Shown here in pieces: positions 39,001-48,767 of a stretch of 64,000 nucleotides of DNA. The position numbers were made by a program, and so were the translations under genes. Position 1 is the first letter of the stretch. Each line of letters begins with the position of its first letter. The notes under the pieces are model-generated. The model saw only the letters and a list, made by a program, of their open reading frames with translations. It did not search any database and was not told the DNA's origin. This DNA is from Patiria pectinifera (taxonomy: Eukaryota > Echinodermata > Asteroidea > Valvatida > Asterinidae), in the NCBI GenBank assembly GCA_029964075.1, contig CM057144.1, positions 2,069,281 through 2,133,280 of the forward strand, in the 5' to 3' direction.

Positions 39001-40318
39001 GAGCGAGACCGAGCTGATGCCTGGGGACATGATGACCGGCGTCTGTCAGACGGTAGGCTCTACCGCGAGCCTGAGAGGTTGGTATCTCTTCTGAATCAGT
39101 GTACAGTAGGACGCCGCTATAACGAACATCGCGAGATCCACAAAAAATGTTCGTAATAGCGATCATTCGGTATAGCGATTTTAAGCTGCCGGTGCTCCGG
39201 TACTCACTTTTCAATAAATGGCGCCCTTCAGAACTGCATGCCCTGGTAGTTACTGAAAGACCACTTCGAACATGTGCCGACTATTGAATTATGTAATTAC
39301 ACAGATTGTGAGCTTACTACCTATATCGATGGGTGGTTTTCCCCTTCTATGCCTTGGGGAAGTAATAGGCACTTGTCGCTCTTCTGTTGACGGTTTTCAA
39401 CAACAATGTTCAGTTGGTTTTGTACACAAAAATCGGGAGCTTAGGATGATGTTCGGTATAGCCCAATGTTCGGTATAGCGGTGTTCGGTATAGCGACGTT
39501 CCACTGTATATGTTCTATTTGTCCCATAGAGCTAGGACCCAAGGAGTCGGAACTCTTGGGCGATTTACATTTTGACCATTAACATTCCAATCCCTCGGGA
39601 ATGTCCCATAGTTAAAGCACTGTGACCACAAGCCTGGACCATTCATTGCGTGACTGCAAGCGGCCTTTGAACACGATGATCATCGCCGCCTTTTTAGTTG
39701 GTTACCAACAACCTCCCTTTATGCTGTTTAATCATGTGACGTCGTTGCTCTTATTTTGAAAAATGTAGTTTATGACAAGATAGGATTTAACAAATGCGCA
39801 ATTGTTAGATGTGAGTTATATATTCAAGTTATCAATGTGCAGTTGTTGGTCGATGAAAGCACTATCTGTCCCTGTAATTTGAAGATGAATTGGATTTTTT
39901 TTTCAGATAAGTTATGTCTTTTCGGACATTTGAATTGGCAATACATCATGTATAAAATGTGATTTTTTGGGGGGGGGGAATTTCGTAAGATTTCACACTA
40001 AAGGTAAAGAGCTTTCTATTGTTGCTTTCGAGAGCGGCGACCATCCTTTTACTTTTGAAGTCTTGGGTCCTACCTCTACGGTTAAAAGCGCTATATAAGA
40101 ACTTATTATTAATATTAATCATTGCGCTGATACTTTTGTAAAGGAAACCATTTTGCCTCGATTCTCCATCCTGTTCATCCTCTCTCAATGACCTCTCTCA
40201 CATTCCCAGAGCGTCATCCCAAGAGTCCCGAACCCTCGGTATCGACCGGCCGACCTACGACTACAGCCTGGAGACCACCTTGGGCGCCGACCGGCCAACG
40301 TACGACTACAGCCTCTGA
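33028..40318 (+). CDS. RRM protein with arginine/aspartate-rich tail, 8 coding exons, 535 aa
   Basis: Coding exons join in phase: 33028-33130, 34213-34319, 35231-35352, 35712-36439, 36714-36815, 37223-37309, 38828-39077, 40210-40318 (TGA 40316-40318). All introns are GT-AG and the coding sum is 1605 bases. Residues 7-85 form one RRM: IRISNL is RNP2, GGLAYVAY is RNP1, and KAVDEMNGE the alpha-2 region. RRMs bind RNA; the target is unknown. After it come a Pro-rich linker (DSPQPPPPG), a 35-residue repeat twice, and a tail packed with RD, DR, DP and RE words, like the charged tails of splicing-associated proteins. The C terminus repeats DRPTYDYSL twice. The ATG follows an AG acceptor (ATTACAG), so a 5' UTR or further upstream exon is likely. 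I do not recognise an ortholog. Confidence 0.85.
33209..33549. repeat. Five copies of an 18-bp motif in both orientations
   Basis: GTTTTCACRAACTGACAC-type copies lie at 33209-33226 (+), 33241-33258 (-), 33280-33294 (+, shortened), 33356-33373 (+) and 33532-33549 (-), all in the first intron of the RRM gene. The first two form a hairpin. TGTGTGC words occur between them. Confidence 0.7.
33801..33973. mobile_element. pogo/Tc1-like MITE in intron 1 of the RRM gene
   Basis: The left end CAGTGAAATCTCGATAAGTC is preceded by TA; the right end reads GGCTTATCGATATTTCACAC, the inverted form with small changes. CAGTGAAA...CGATAAG ends are typical of pogo/Tigger-like short elements. Confidence 0.6.
34454..34734. 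mobile_element. TA-flanked palindromic MITE built around two head-to-head tRNA-like pieces
   Basis: Ends TTAGGTTTTGCCC...GGGCAAAACCTAA are perfectly inverted, flanked by TA (34452-34453 and 34735-34736). Arms exceed 85 bases. Each arm includes a tRNA B box: minus-strand at 34539-34551 and plus-strand at 34634-34646 (GGGTTCGAGTCCC). It lies in intron 2 of the RRM gene. Confidence 0.8.
36109..36318 (+). repeat. In-frame 105-bp tandem duplication in the RRM gene
   Basis: Two adjacent 105-bp units (36109-36213, 36214-36318) encode 35-residue repeats sharing DPPRK, SLTQ/PLTQ, LRGDRRS, GDDP and DPVYQ. A third partial unit starts at 36319 (DLPRSS). Base changes between units include silent ones, so the duplication is not brand new. 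It extends the disordered tail without breaking the frame. Confidence 0.9.
37012..37190 (-). repeat. tRNA-derived SINE with conserved central domain
   Basis: Read on the minus strand: a tRNA-like head (TGGTCTGGTGCACTGGACTC, B box GGGTTCGAGGC), then the shared block CATGGGCAAGGCACTT and AAATGGGTACC. Same family as the copies at 37,760 and 40,583. It sits in intron 6 of the RRM gene. Confidence 0.7.
37760..38045 (+). repeat. tRNA-derived SINE, full-length looking
   Basis: The tRNA head (GTGGTCCAGTGGTTACGG, B box GGGTTCGAACT at 37803) is followed by the central block CCTTGAGCAAGACACT...CCACCCAGGAGTATAAATGG and a LINE-type tail TGTAAAGCGCTTTGAGATC...AGCGCTATAAAAG, ending in an ATT microsatellite. 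Such 3' tails are shared between SINEs and their partner LINEs. It sits in intron 6 of the RRM gene, before the exon at 38,828. Confidence 0.8.
38127..38624. mobile_element. TA-flanked foldback MITE, copy 1
   Basis: Ends CAGGGTGAGTAAAAAAAACC / ...TTTTTCTCACCCTG are inverted and flanked by TA (38125-38126, 38625-38626). The interior is a long imperfect palindrome with AGTACATGAGTGATTTGAAT on both arms. It is homologous end to end with the copy at 43,781. Tc1/mariner-type by target and termini. It lies in intron 6 of the RRM gene. Confidence 0.85.
39104..39506. mobile_element. pogo/Tc1-like MITE close to a splice donor
   Basis: The left end CAGTAGGACGCCGCTATAAC and the right end (other strand) CAGTGGAACGTCGCTATACC are flanked by TA (39102-39103, 39507-39508). 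CGGTATAGCG words repeat near both ends. It starts 26 bases after exon 7 of the RRM gene ends at 39077. Confidence 0.85.
40070..40115 (+). repeat. SINE tail fragment
   Basis: AAAAGCGCTATATAAGAAC followed by TTATTATTAATATTAATC matches the tail of the 37,760 SINE. The head is missing. It lies about 100 bases before the last RRM exon. Confidence 0.55.
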
Positions 40319-40582
40319 AACAAGTGCGAATCAGTGCAAGCCGGCGGAGTGCCTCTGGGGGATGCTGGAGCCCATGTTGGTGCTCAGAGGATGCCATGAA
40401 CTTTTCCGACACAGTGCCTGTTAGTCAGGGTTCCAACAGTCCTGGAAAAATCCTGGAAAATCCTGGAGTTGGTCTTGGCAAGTCTTGGAAAAGTCAGTGA
40501 ATTTTGTTATTTTACACAGAGTCAAGGAAAAAGTCATGGAATCCCACACGACCCATACGTGATAACATTTTCATTTTACATA

Positions 40583-40870
40583 TCTATGGGTGGATGAGTG
40601 TGGTCTAGTGGTTAGGGTTCGTGACTCATGATCAGAGGGTCAGGGGTTTGAACCCAGCAGCTGGTCATATGTTGTGTCCTTGGGCAAGCCGCTTCACCCC
40701 AACTTGCCTCTCTCCACCCAGGAGTATAAATGGGTACCGGCATTAGCTGGGAGTAACCTGCGATGGACTGGCATCCCATCCAGGGGGAGTAGAAATATTC
40801 TCAGTCGTTTCATGCTACTGAAACCGGAGATAAACGCCGGCCTGATGGGCCACATTGGCACGTGACGGAC
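40583..40870 (+). repeat. tRNA-derived SINE with a different LINE-type tail
   Basis: The tRNA head (GTGTGGTCTAGTGGTTAGGG, B-box-like GGGGTTTGAACCC) and central block (CCTTGGGCAAGCCGCTT, CCACCCAGGAGTATAAATGG) match the 37,760 SINE. The tail instead reads CCTGCGATGGACTGGCATCC, resembling 3' ends of L2-clade LINE-related SINEs. It lies in the 3' flank of the RRM gene. Confidence 0.75.
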
Positions 40871-41191
40871 TTTTACTAACTTTTTACTTTTTTACATTGA
40901 TCATTCATCTTTGTAATTTGCCATTCAAGTATCATTTAGAATTACTTCAAAATCTTGTTTTTTATTTTGTTGGGTAGGTAGACTGCTATTCATAATCTTG
41001 GTGGATGAACGGCGTTAAGGATTGCATCAGAATTATAAAAACATAGATGTTGGAAGTTTCAGGGACAGAAAAAAAGAATGGACCCCTAATTTGATAGAAT
41101 TACTCATATGCAGTTTCTATAGTGGTGGTGTTTAGAGATCTGTAGTACCTTGAAATGTCACGAAAATGGTGGCAGGATAAGTTATAGGTGC

Positions 41192-41329
41192 CAGTGATGT
41201 AGGTCTCGAGACCGGTCTCGGTCTCGGCCTCGGTCTCTCTTGAAGGTGTTGGTCTCGGTCGCGGTCTCGGAACTCCAGATCTCGGTCTTGGTCTCGGTCT
41301 CGGACTATTCTGTTTCGACTACAACACTG
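41192..41329. mobile_element. 138-bp hAT-like MITE filled with a GGTCTC repeat
   Basis: Inverted ends CAGTGATGTAG and (other strand) CAGTGTTGTAG fit hAT termini. The flanks are the identical 8-mer ATAGGTGC (41184-41191 and 41330-41337), a clean hAT-type duplication. The interior is almost wholly GGTCTC/GGTCTCGG-type repeats. Confidence 0.85.
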
Positions 41330-41915
41330 ATAGGTGCTTGGGGACATGTATTGTTTGACTTGATCAAGTGGGAGGATGGGATGGCTTTGAGGGAGGAGAG
41401 GCGGAGGCAAGGGCAGATCTAAGAAAGGGGGGCACCTGGGGCCCATGGAACACCAACACCCCCCCCCCCCCCCGGAACATTTTTAAATATTTGTTACTTT
41501 TTTTTTAGTGATGTCACAAAAAACTGCAGCTGATGCGTCCACCAACCACAAAACTCAAAACAAAAACATCTCCCCCCCCCTCCCCCCGGGTCCAAAAACT
41601 TTTTGGACCCACGTTTTTGGGGCACACAGTAATTACAATGGAACAGCACCCCCACACTGTGGGCATGGATGTCATGACCTCTGCCCTGTTTACAATTCAG
41701 GTCATGACATCCGGGGTCTTGTGTTCTATCGGTTAAGCTTTGTAGACTGGTGATGAATGTGTGATGGTACAGGATACTTGGGGTCTCTCCCCAAAATTGT
41801 GGTATGGATCCGGCCTTAGGCGGAGGCCATCTTGTTGATGGTAATGAAGGCACACTGCCAAGACCTTTATTTTCAGTGTGATGACTGGCCATTGTGTTGT
41901 AAATAGGTCCCTAAG

Positions 41916-42062
41916 CAGTGGTGCAACTAGGGTTAAAATTCTGCAGGTGTGTGAGGTTGCACACATTCTCAAGGGGGAGGGGGCACTGAAGGCAAATGAT
42001 GTATTTTCTTTTTTTGGGGGGTGCATGGGGGGAGGGCACATGCCCCCATAGTTACGACACTG
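41916..42062. mobile_element. hAT-like MITE
   Basis: Ends CAGTGGTGCAACTAGGG and (other strand) CAGTGTCGTAACTATGGGG are the common hAT form. The flanking 8-mers TCCCTAAG and TTCCTACA agree at 5 of 8 positions, consistent with an old duplication. The interior is G-rich. Confidence 0.65.
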
Positions 42063-42376
42063 TTCCTACAATGTAAGATGCAAAAGAAACAGCTTAGATA
42101 GAGAAAGTGGTCATGGAAAGCCCTTATTTAGTCCCAGAAAAGTCGTTAAATTTCATTTTAAGATTTCTGTGGGAATCCTGAGAATTCCTGACCGTAAACG
42201 TTCTATTTCTTAAAAAAATTTAGAGACATGAAGATACAATGTTACCGTACAAAAACTGCCCCCTCAAAAAAAAACACCCAAAAAAACATGGCCGATTTTT
42301 AAATGAAAAACAAAAAAACAGTGCTATTATTTGTATTAACTTTTTTCTAGGAAAATGTCTTTTCCGTTTCCATCTG

Positions 42377-42932
42377 AAGGGAATATACAACGTTTGCAAA
42401 TATAAAAACGAAATTACCAAATTATTATGAAATACCTTGCTGGACTGTTAGGGGAAGACAGTCTAAAGCATCCTGTAAAATCATGGCACCTGGTGTGCTG
42501 TCATTTTCAAGAAAAGTGGTATTTTTGTATCGATTTTCAACGCTGGTCGGGTGACCAGCGTTGGAAAAAAAACTGGCTTTTTCAAATGCTGCCACCAATT
42601 CAACATTTACCATATAGTTAGTCTGAAATTTCTTCTGCAATCGATTTCACACCTATGTTGTATGAATGGGTACAAGCCAGCTAGACTGGTTCCATGACCT
42701 TGAAATTCCCTGAAGTCTATAAATTGCTCCATTTCCATTTAAGTGGGGTCAGGGAACCAGAGTACAAGAACAGGATTGTTTTTTCTTGTTTTTTTTCCAG
42801 CATCTACGAACCCAAAACGTCAAACAAGTCAGTGTAACAATACTTGCCATACAGTACTACTCCCCCCCCCCCCCGAAAAAAAACCCATTCATTTCTGAAA
42901 ATTACAGCAAAAGCAAATGTTGTATATTCCCT
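42377..42932. mobile_element. TTAA-type MITE, copy 2
   Basis: The left end AAGGGAATATACAACGTTTGC and right end GCAAATGTTGTATATTCCCT are inverted. The right flank is TTAA (42933-42936), which is also the left flank of the next copy. It holds the palindrome CAACGCTGGTC/GACCAGCGTTG (42538-42563) and a second inverted pair CTGGTTCC...GGAACCAG. Non-coding. Confidence 0.85.
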
Positions 42933-42936
42933 TTAA

Positions 42937-43449
42937 AGGGAAAATACAACATGTGCAAACATCAAACAATAAAACTACCAAATCATTTTGAAATACCTTG
43001 CTGGACTGTTAGTGAATGACAGTGTAAAGCATCCTGTAAAATCATGGCACCTGGTATACTGTCATTTTGAAGAAAAGTGGTATTTTTGTATCAATTTCCA
43101 ACGCTGGTCGGCCGACCAGCGTTGGAAAAAACTGTTTTTTTTTCAAATACTGGCCCCAATTGACCATCGCACTTGTTTGCAATCGATTACACACCTATGA
43201 ACGGGTACAAGCCAGCTAGACTGGCTCCCTGACCTTACAATTGCCCAATGTATGTAAACTGCTCTGTTTCTTCTTATATGGAGTCAGGGAACCAGACTAC
43301 AGGAAAATGATTGTTTTCCTTGGTTTTTATAGCATTTTCGAACCCAAAACCTCAACAAAGTCAGTGTAACTATATTTGCTATATATTTCCAACCCCCAAT
43401 TCCATCCATTTCTGAAAATTACAGCAAAAGCAAATGATGTATATTCCCT
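42937..43449. mobile_element. TTAA-type MITE, copy 3, head-to-tail with copy 2
   Basis: The left flank TTAA (42933-42936) is shared with copy 2; the right flank TTAA is at 43450-43453. It contains a perfect 34-bp palindrome at 43095-43128 (arm TTTCCAACGCTGGTCGG). Same order of internal landmarks as copies 1 and 2. Confidence 0.85.
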
Positions 43450-43780
43450 TTAAGGATTGCAACCTTTGTGTGTATATTTTGTTTTGAGAAAGTTGGTTTC
43501 GAATCTAGTATTATTATTATCATAATCCCTTTGACATCTTCCTTCTATTGGGAATCGAAAGAAGAAAAAGTGAAAGTTGAAAGATTGTGTACTTTGACAT
43601 TCTGTTTGTATATATATACATTGCTGGCTTGCACTGCAGTCGGTTTTGTATACACTGACCTCGTGTGCACACACACACTGACTAAAATACACTGTTTATG
43701 TCATAAAAAGATTGAAAGTTAAAAAAAGAAAAAAGTTGATTTGTATACTCTAATTGTGCCATGCCTCTCATTTCCCGATA

Positions 43781-44272
43781 CAAGGTGAGTAAAAAAAAAC
43801 CGAAACCCAAATGTTGGGACCATTGTTTTCTGGAAATTCTGCATGTAGCACTTTCAAAATCTAGGACATAAAAGCCCAATTCATAAGCTTTCTTTTAGTA
43901 CAAGAATCATTCAAATCACTCATGTACTTTTCAAGTTACGGAATTTTAAACAAAACCACCGTTTTAAGGCTCTGTCCACGGATCACCAAAAAGTGTGCGT
44001 TCTTTCAGCAAAACGAAAACAATTCACACACATCCCTATTAGATTTGTTGAAAGAACACTGAACTTTTTTGCGATCCGTGGACAGAACCTTAAAATGGTG
44101 GTTGTGTTTAAATTTCCGTAACTTCAGTACATTAGTGATTTGAATGATTCTTGTACTAAAAGAAAGCTTATGAATCGGGCTTTCATATCCTAGATTTTGA
44201 AAATGCTACATGTAGAACTACCCTAAAACAATAGTCCCAACATTTGGGTTTCGTTTTTTTTTACTCACTCTG
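43781..44272. mobile_element. TA-flanked foldback MITE, copy 2
   Basis: Ends CAAGGTGAGTAAAAAAAAAC / ...TTTACTCACTCTG are flanked by TA (43779-43780 and 44273-44274). It aligns along its length with 38,127-38,624. Confidence 0.85.
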
Positions 44273-44274
44273 TA

Positions 44275-45060
44275 CAATGTATTGTTTTAACCACAAATCT
44301 CAGAAGTCCACCCTAACACGCATTGGTTCCCCGGTATTTAAAATCTTGAATTGCACAAAAACAAAGTACCGGTTGCCTTCAGTGCCCCCTTGACAAATTG
44401 GTGCACCCAGGTAATGTGATACACCGTGCCCTCTGGAGACATGCACTCAATAGGAAACAAAAGATTGTATACGTCTCCACAGGGCAATTTCTATAGATGA
44501 ATACGTCTCCACAAGGTTTTCACGAAATAGATCTGTGGATTTTTCTCAAAAACTAGGAATTTCCAAGGTGGGTTAATGTGTCGCAAATGGAAGAGTTTTA
44601 GAAAAGGGATATTAAGTGTTAAGATATTAATTCAGCCAAGGAAATTAATTCTGGTTAAAATAAGAGCATTTTGAAACTACACTTTCTAACTCGAAAACTA
44701 CTACACGAGAACAAAGAAATGTCTCCACAAGAATTTCAGTGTACATGCCCCGAGAAGTTTACCCCTAGTTACGTCGCTGCTAACACGCTTCAAGTATTTT
44801 TTGTTTCAAATGGAAAAGGTTCTATGATCTTAAAGTTCAACATTCTGTAGTAAACCAATGTACAGTGAAGTTAAACTCTGTAAAGAATTTTCAATGGACA
44901 AATAAACTGATGAGAATTTCCCATTACTACTGCCTGAAGTGCGCCATGACTTTTTCCTGGTTTTTTTTCCCATCGATTTTTCTGCTCGCACAAAACCAGA
45001 AACAATGTTCAAAACATACAATATTTGCATAACATTCACAGGATCCAACTGTGATCCAAC
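44275..45060. other. Intergenic DNA, nothing recognised
   Basis: AT-rich with the phrase GTCTCCACA repeated at about 44,475, 44,505 and 44,718. No coding or RNA signal. Confidence 0.35.
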
Positions 45061-45062
45061 AA

Positions 45063-46024
45063 AAGGGGAGTCAAAAAGAAAGTGACCGTAAAAAAAAAAA
45101 CATTTTAAAACTTATGTGGCTCGCTTCATTTCACAAAAAAATAACAGGGATAAAGTACATTTTGTTGACCAGTAATTGTGAAAATTCATTTAATTTGCAT
45201 GCGTTATTCCCAAGTAACGACTATTTTAATGAGATCACACAATTCAGCTGTCCACCACTGATCATTTACCGTTCTACGAACTGATGAAAACCCATTAAAT
45301 ACAATATAATATATAAATACATATATCAATATAATCGCCATCAATAGTCCAGAAGAAAACAAAGCAGTAGACTTGGTCCTCATAATTCAAAACACAAAAT
45401 CTGACATCAAAAATAAAGTTGAAGTATTGACTCAAATTATTAAAATCCCGTTTGTATTTCCGTGTGTGTAAACTGTAATTCTCACTGGGCTCAATAGCTT
45501 CCAATGGCATTCAATGAACAGCTATAAAAGTAGCTTCTTAATAATAGTAAAACATGCATAACTTCTGATGGCATGGGTCAATTTCTGTAGTTTTTATCCC
45601 AGATGAGTGGAAGAACATGTTCTTATAAGACATACCTCATGCCAAGGGCGGATCCAGAACACAATTTGGGGGGTGGGGGCCTAAAAAAATGTTGGTCCCC
45701 CCAAAAAGTGGGTCAAATAAATTACGGCGTGGGGCTCGGGGCCCGCTTAAGGGCCCCGATTTTTTGGGGGGATTCTAGATGCTCTGTGGTGCGATCTGAG
45801 GCAATTTCTGACCACCTTAACCTATGTTTTTTTGAGGAAAAGATGGTGGTGTACTCATTGCCTGCCTTTATTGCGATGCCACATAAAAAAAAATTGGTTT
45901 CGTTTTGGGGGGCTTTGCCCCCCCCCCCCCCCCTGGATCCGCCCTTGCTTTGTGCGTGTATTAAATTTGACTAGTTTTTTTTTTAGAAAAACATACTATG
46001 TCACTTCCTTTTTGACTCACCCTG
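45063..46024. mobile_element. Foldback MITE interrupted by a second element
   Basis: The left end (GGGGAGTCAAAAAGAAAGTG) and right end (CACTTCCTTTTTGACTCACC, then CTG and TA) are inverted. The internal segment with AGCTGTCCACCACTGATCAT matches, in reverse, the family member at 62,631-63,145. A separate element occupies 45,643-45,947. Confidence 0.65.
45643..45947. mobile_element. Nested hAT-like MITE
   Basis: Perfect 15-bp inverted ends CAAGGGCGGATCCAG. The flanking 8-mers CCTCATGC and CTTTGTGC differ at three sites, all transitions, as expected of an aged 8-bp duplication. The interior contains long G and C runs. It lies inside the 45,063-46,024 element. Confidence 0.7.
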
Positions 46025-46109
46025 TAGAGTTGAACCATGTACAGCAATGCCTCGTACATGTACTTGTCATTGGGATTTCCAGCCGTTATCACGAACAGAA
46101 GAAGGAACA

Positions 46110-46340
46110 TAAAATGGAACAGAAAACCAAAAACCAGAATACCAAAACAATCTTTGAAACATCTTTGGGGGTTTTTGTCTGACACAATATTACCCGGAAA
46201 CTATTGTTATTTCCGGAATTAAATGTAACTAGCCTATTATTATTATAATTTAACAGACACCAAAAAAAACTTTGAAACATTTCTTGGGATTTTTTGTTCT
46301 TGTCTGTCCAAGACGATAATACCTGGTAATTTCCCAAATA
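46110..46340. repeat. Direct repeat pair of about 110 bases
   Basis: CTTTGAAACATCTTTGGGGG followed by TTGTCTG and ATTACCCGG (46,155) recurs as CTTTGAAACATTTCTTGGG, TTGTCTG and ATACCTGG (46,270). Origin unknown. Confidence 0.5.
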
Positions 46341-46679
46341 TAAATTTCTAGGGAACTATTATAATAGTTTCCCTTAATTTATTAGGAAACTACTTCCTCC
46401 TCATGTGTGCACGCTATCCTGAATCATTTCTAGACCGAAAACGAAACTCTAATGTCCTGATCTGAAAAGGGTGCTCAAATCATTGTTGTGGACACTTAAA
46501 GACTACCGTCCGTGTGCTATTTGAAGCCCGCCGCAAACGAAAGCTATACGCGCTGTTCCAAAACTCATTGGAGGCCGTTTGCTCGGCACGTACGTAGTTG
46601 TCGTGTAGTCTATATGGTCTATGACATATGAGCAGATTCGCTGATTAATTAGGCAAGACAAGTGCCTCTTGACCTCTAG

Positions 46680-46915
46680 ATTTTGACCAATCAGTGGGCG
46701 TTTTCTATATCGGGTCTTCGGTCATTCACCCGTCGCGCGTCAAAGACAATGGATAAAATAAACCCGTGTCACCCGCTCTGTTTCATGTTACGCGATATGC
46801 ACCCGGCTGCTGTATTACAAAACACTGCATTCTAATTGACCAATCAAACCCTTTAGTCTGATTTGGGAATGTAATGACGTCACGATTTAGATAAAGTCGA
46901 CTCCGATTGGCGCTT
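46680..46915. promoter_or_regulatory. Promoter-like patch: three CCAAT boxes and a full CRE
   Basis: CCAAT at 46687-46691 and 46840-46844, its inverse ATTGG at 46906-46910, and the palindromic CRE TGACGTCA at 46875-46882, within 225 bases of CpG-containing sequence. NF-Y and CREB/ATF sites in this arrangement are typical of promoters. No transcript start or following exon could be identified. Confidence 0.35.
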
Positions 46916-47169
46916 GCGTGTGGCTTGCATAATATCTGCATAGCGCATGTATAGATATATCTGACGTTATACAGGAGACTTGGCTCCGTGGATAACGGGT
47001 GATACTCAGACTTGCTCTCGTGTGCGGCGGGCATAAAAGAGATTATCTGATTGCCATTTTCCATAGCAATGGAGAGTTATTCAGATTTGAATGAGAAATC
47101 AAACAAACAAACAAAATCGGCATAGGCCTATTTAGTGGAATTGCACCCTGGCAAATAATTCAGTTCAGG

Positions 47170-47400
47170 TCAGCCTGGTTCCCGCCCCAGTTAGAATCGA
47201 TAATGTAGGGACGGGAACCAGTCTGTCTTTCCTATTTTTCATTCAGTTGCAGGCGTCAAAATACAAAAACAAAAGCCAACTTTTTGTAATCGACAGCATT
47301 TGCAAAATGAAACTTAAAATGTCATGAAATATCCTACTTGATATATGAAAGGATCGTGCCTCCTGTGACATTATTGCGCCTAGTTCATGCTGTCATTTTT
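47170..47400. mobile_element. Probable diverged fragment of the TTAA-type MITE family
   Basis: It shows the inverted pair TGGTTCCCG...CGGGAACCA and the phrases GTCATGAAATATCCTACTTGAT and TGCTGTCATTTTTAAG, matching the order of landmarks in the copies at 12,448 and 42,377. Ends not found. Confidence 0.4.
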
Positions 47401-48400
47401 AAGCTCTAGCAGGAGCTTCTATGTCACTTGGTGGTCGGTCGCTCGGTCGGTCTGTCTGTCTGTCCCCGAAAATCGACCAAAAATATGGTGTTCCATATGT
47501 GCCATCGGCGTCGCATTTTTCGGCGTCGCGTTTTTTAAGCTCTGGCAGGGATCGTTTTGATAGCTTTCACATTTAGCCCTGGCGGGGTTCATTTCGATCG
47601 ATTTTCATGCAGTACTTCCATGCAAGACTTCTTGAAACACGGCCAGAGCTTATTGTGCACTCGCACTGGCGCTGTACGACACCATCCTCAAACAAGGTGG
47701 ACGCCATTTTGTCTAGTTGTTGGACGATATCCAGAAGGAGGAAATGTCCCCGAAATTGACCAGACGCATGGTGTCCCTCATGTGCCATAGGCATCGTATT
47801 TTCACCAGAGCATATTCTGCACTCGCACTTGTTTAGTATGAGGAGGAATTGTCATCATTTCCTCACGATGGCTACGGGGCCAAGCCCATCGTGCTTCCAA
47901 CGAAAACAAAACTGTGCGTCGACAAAAATAATTTTCACAGCTTTCTCAAAAAGAATGTCTACTGAGCTGAGTCAGCTGACCTTTCGACAGGTTAATTTTT
48001 GATAACCTGTTTCGAATTTATTGCATTGTTGTTTCCTGAAATAGAAAAGAGCAGTTTTCTTTTGCAGTGATGTTCACTCATAGGTAAAGTTGCTTAGGAC
48101 AATTTTTTTTTTTTTTTAAATATTCGATTATTTCAATTCTGCCATAAAGGATACATAATCGTAATCAAATTCACAATACATGTACATAGATATATTTACA
48201 ATAATAGTGAACATTAACTAAATGGTAGCATCTAGGTCCGGGGTGAAGCATAAGCTTTTGTTCCCCAGCCTATGGACAGACAGACAAGTGACAGACAAAC
48301 GTGAACAGACAGAGCAAAGACACCGGTGTAAGACAGTAATCAAGGCCGTTACTACCCCTATTACATTGCTTTAGAGTGCAATGAAAATAGAGTTTGTTGG
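47400..48400. repeat. Unclassified repeat with internal duplications
   Basis: A GGTC/TGTC short tandem repeat (47,430-47,465) is followed by two diverged copies of a block (47463-47520 and 47746-47801, both containing ATGGTGT and ATGTGCCAT then CATCG or CATCGGCG). A T-rich run at 48,104-48,118 and a GACAGAC-rich stretch at 48,270-48,310 follow. No coding domain. Confidence 0.4.
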
Positions 48401-48767
48401 TTTTCTAGATGCTGAGGAGCGCACTCAATAGGCCTATGGAATTATCCATGATCGTTCATGTTCGAACCCTATTTCCCTCAAAAATTCAAGCACCTACGTC
48501 AGCGTTATCATCGATCAGATGACACTATTTCTGTATCGAGAAACATTTCAGTTTCAATTCTTCCTTGTCTCTGGTTGCAGTGATAACCGCAGTACGAGGA
48601 AATCTGAAAAGAATGTTTGTTCGAGGAGATATTTTGTTTGGTTGAGAAATTGTACTGAATCATTTTCGGTTGCGTTACCATCATTTACAAATGTTATTTT
48701 CTTCTTTCCAATTCTTTCTTCAAAACTTTGGGTATTCCAGAATTGATTGGAGCACCTCTTGCCTGCG

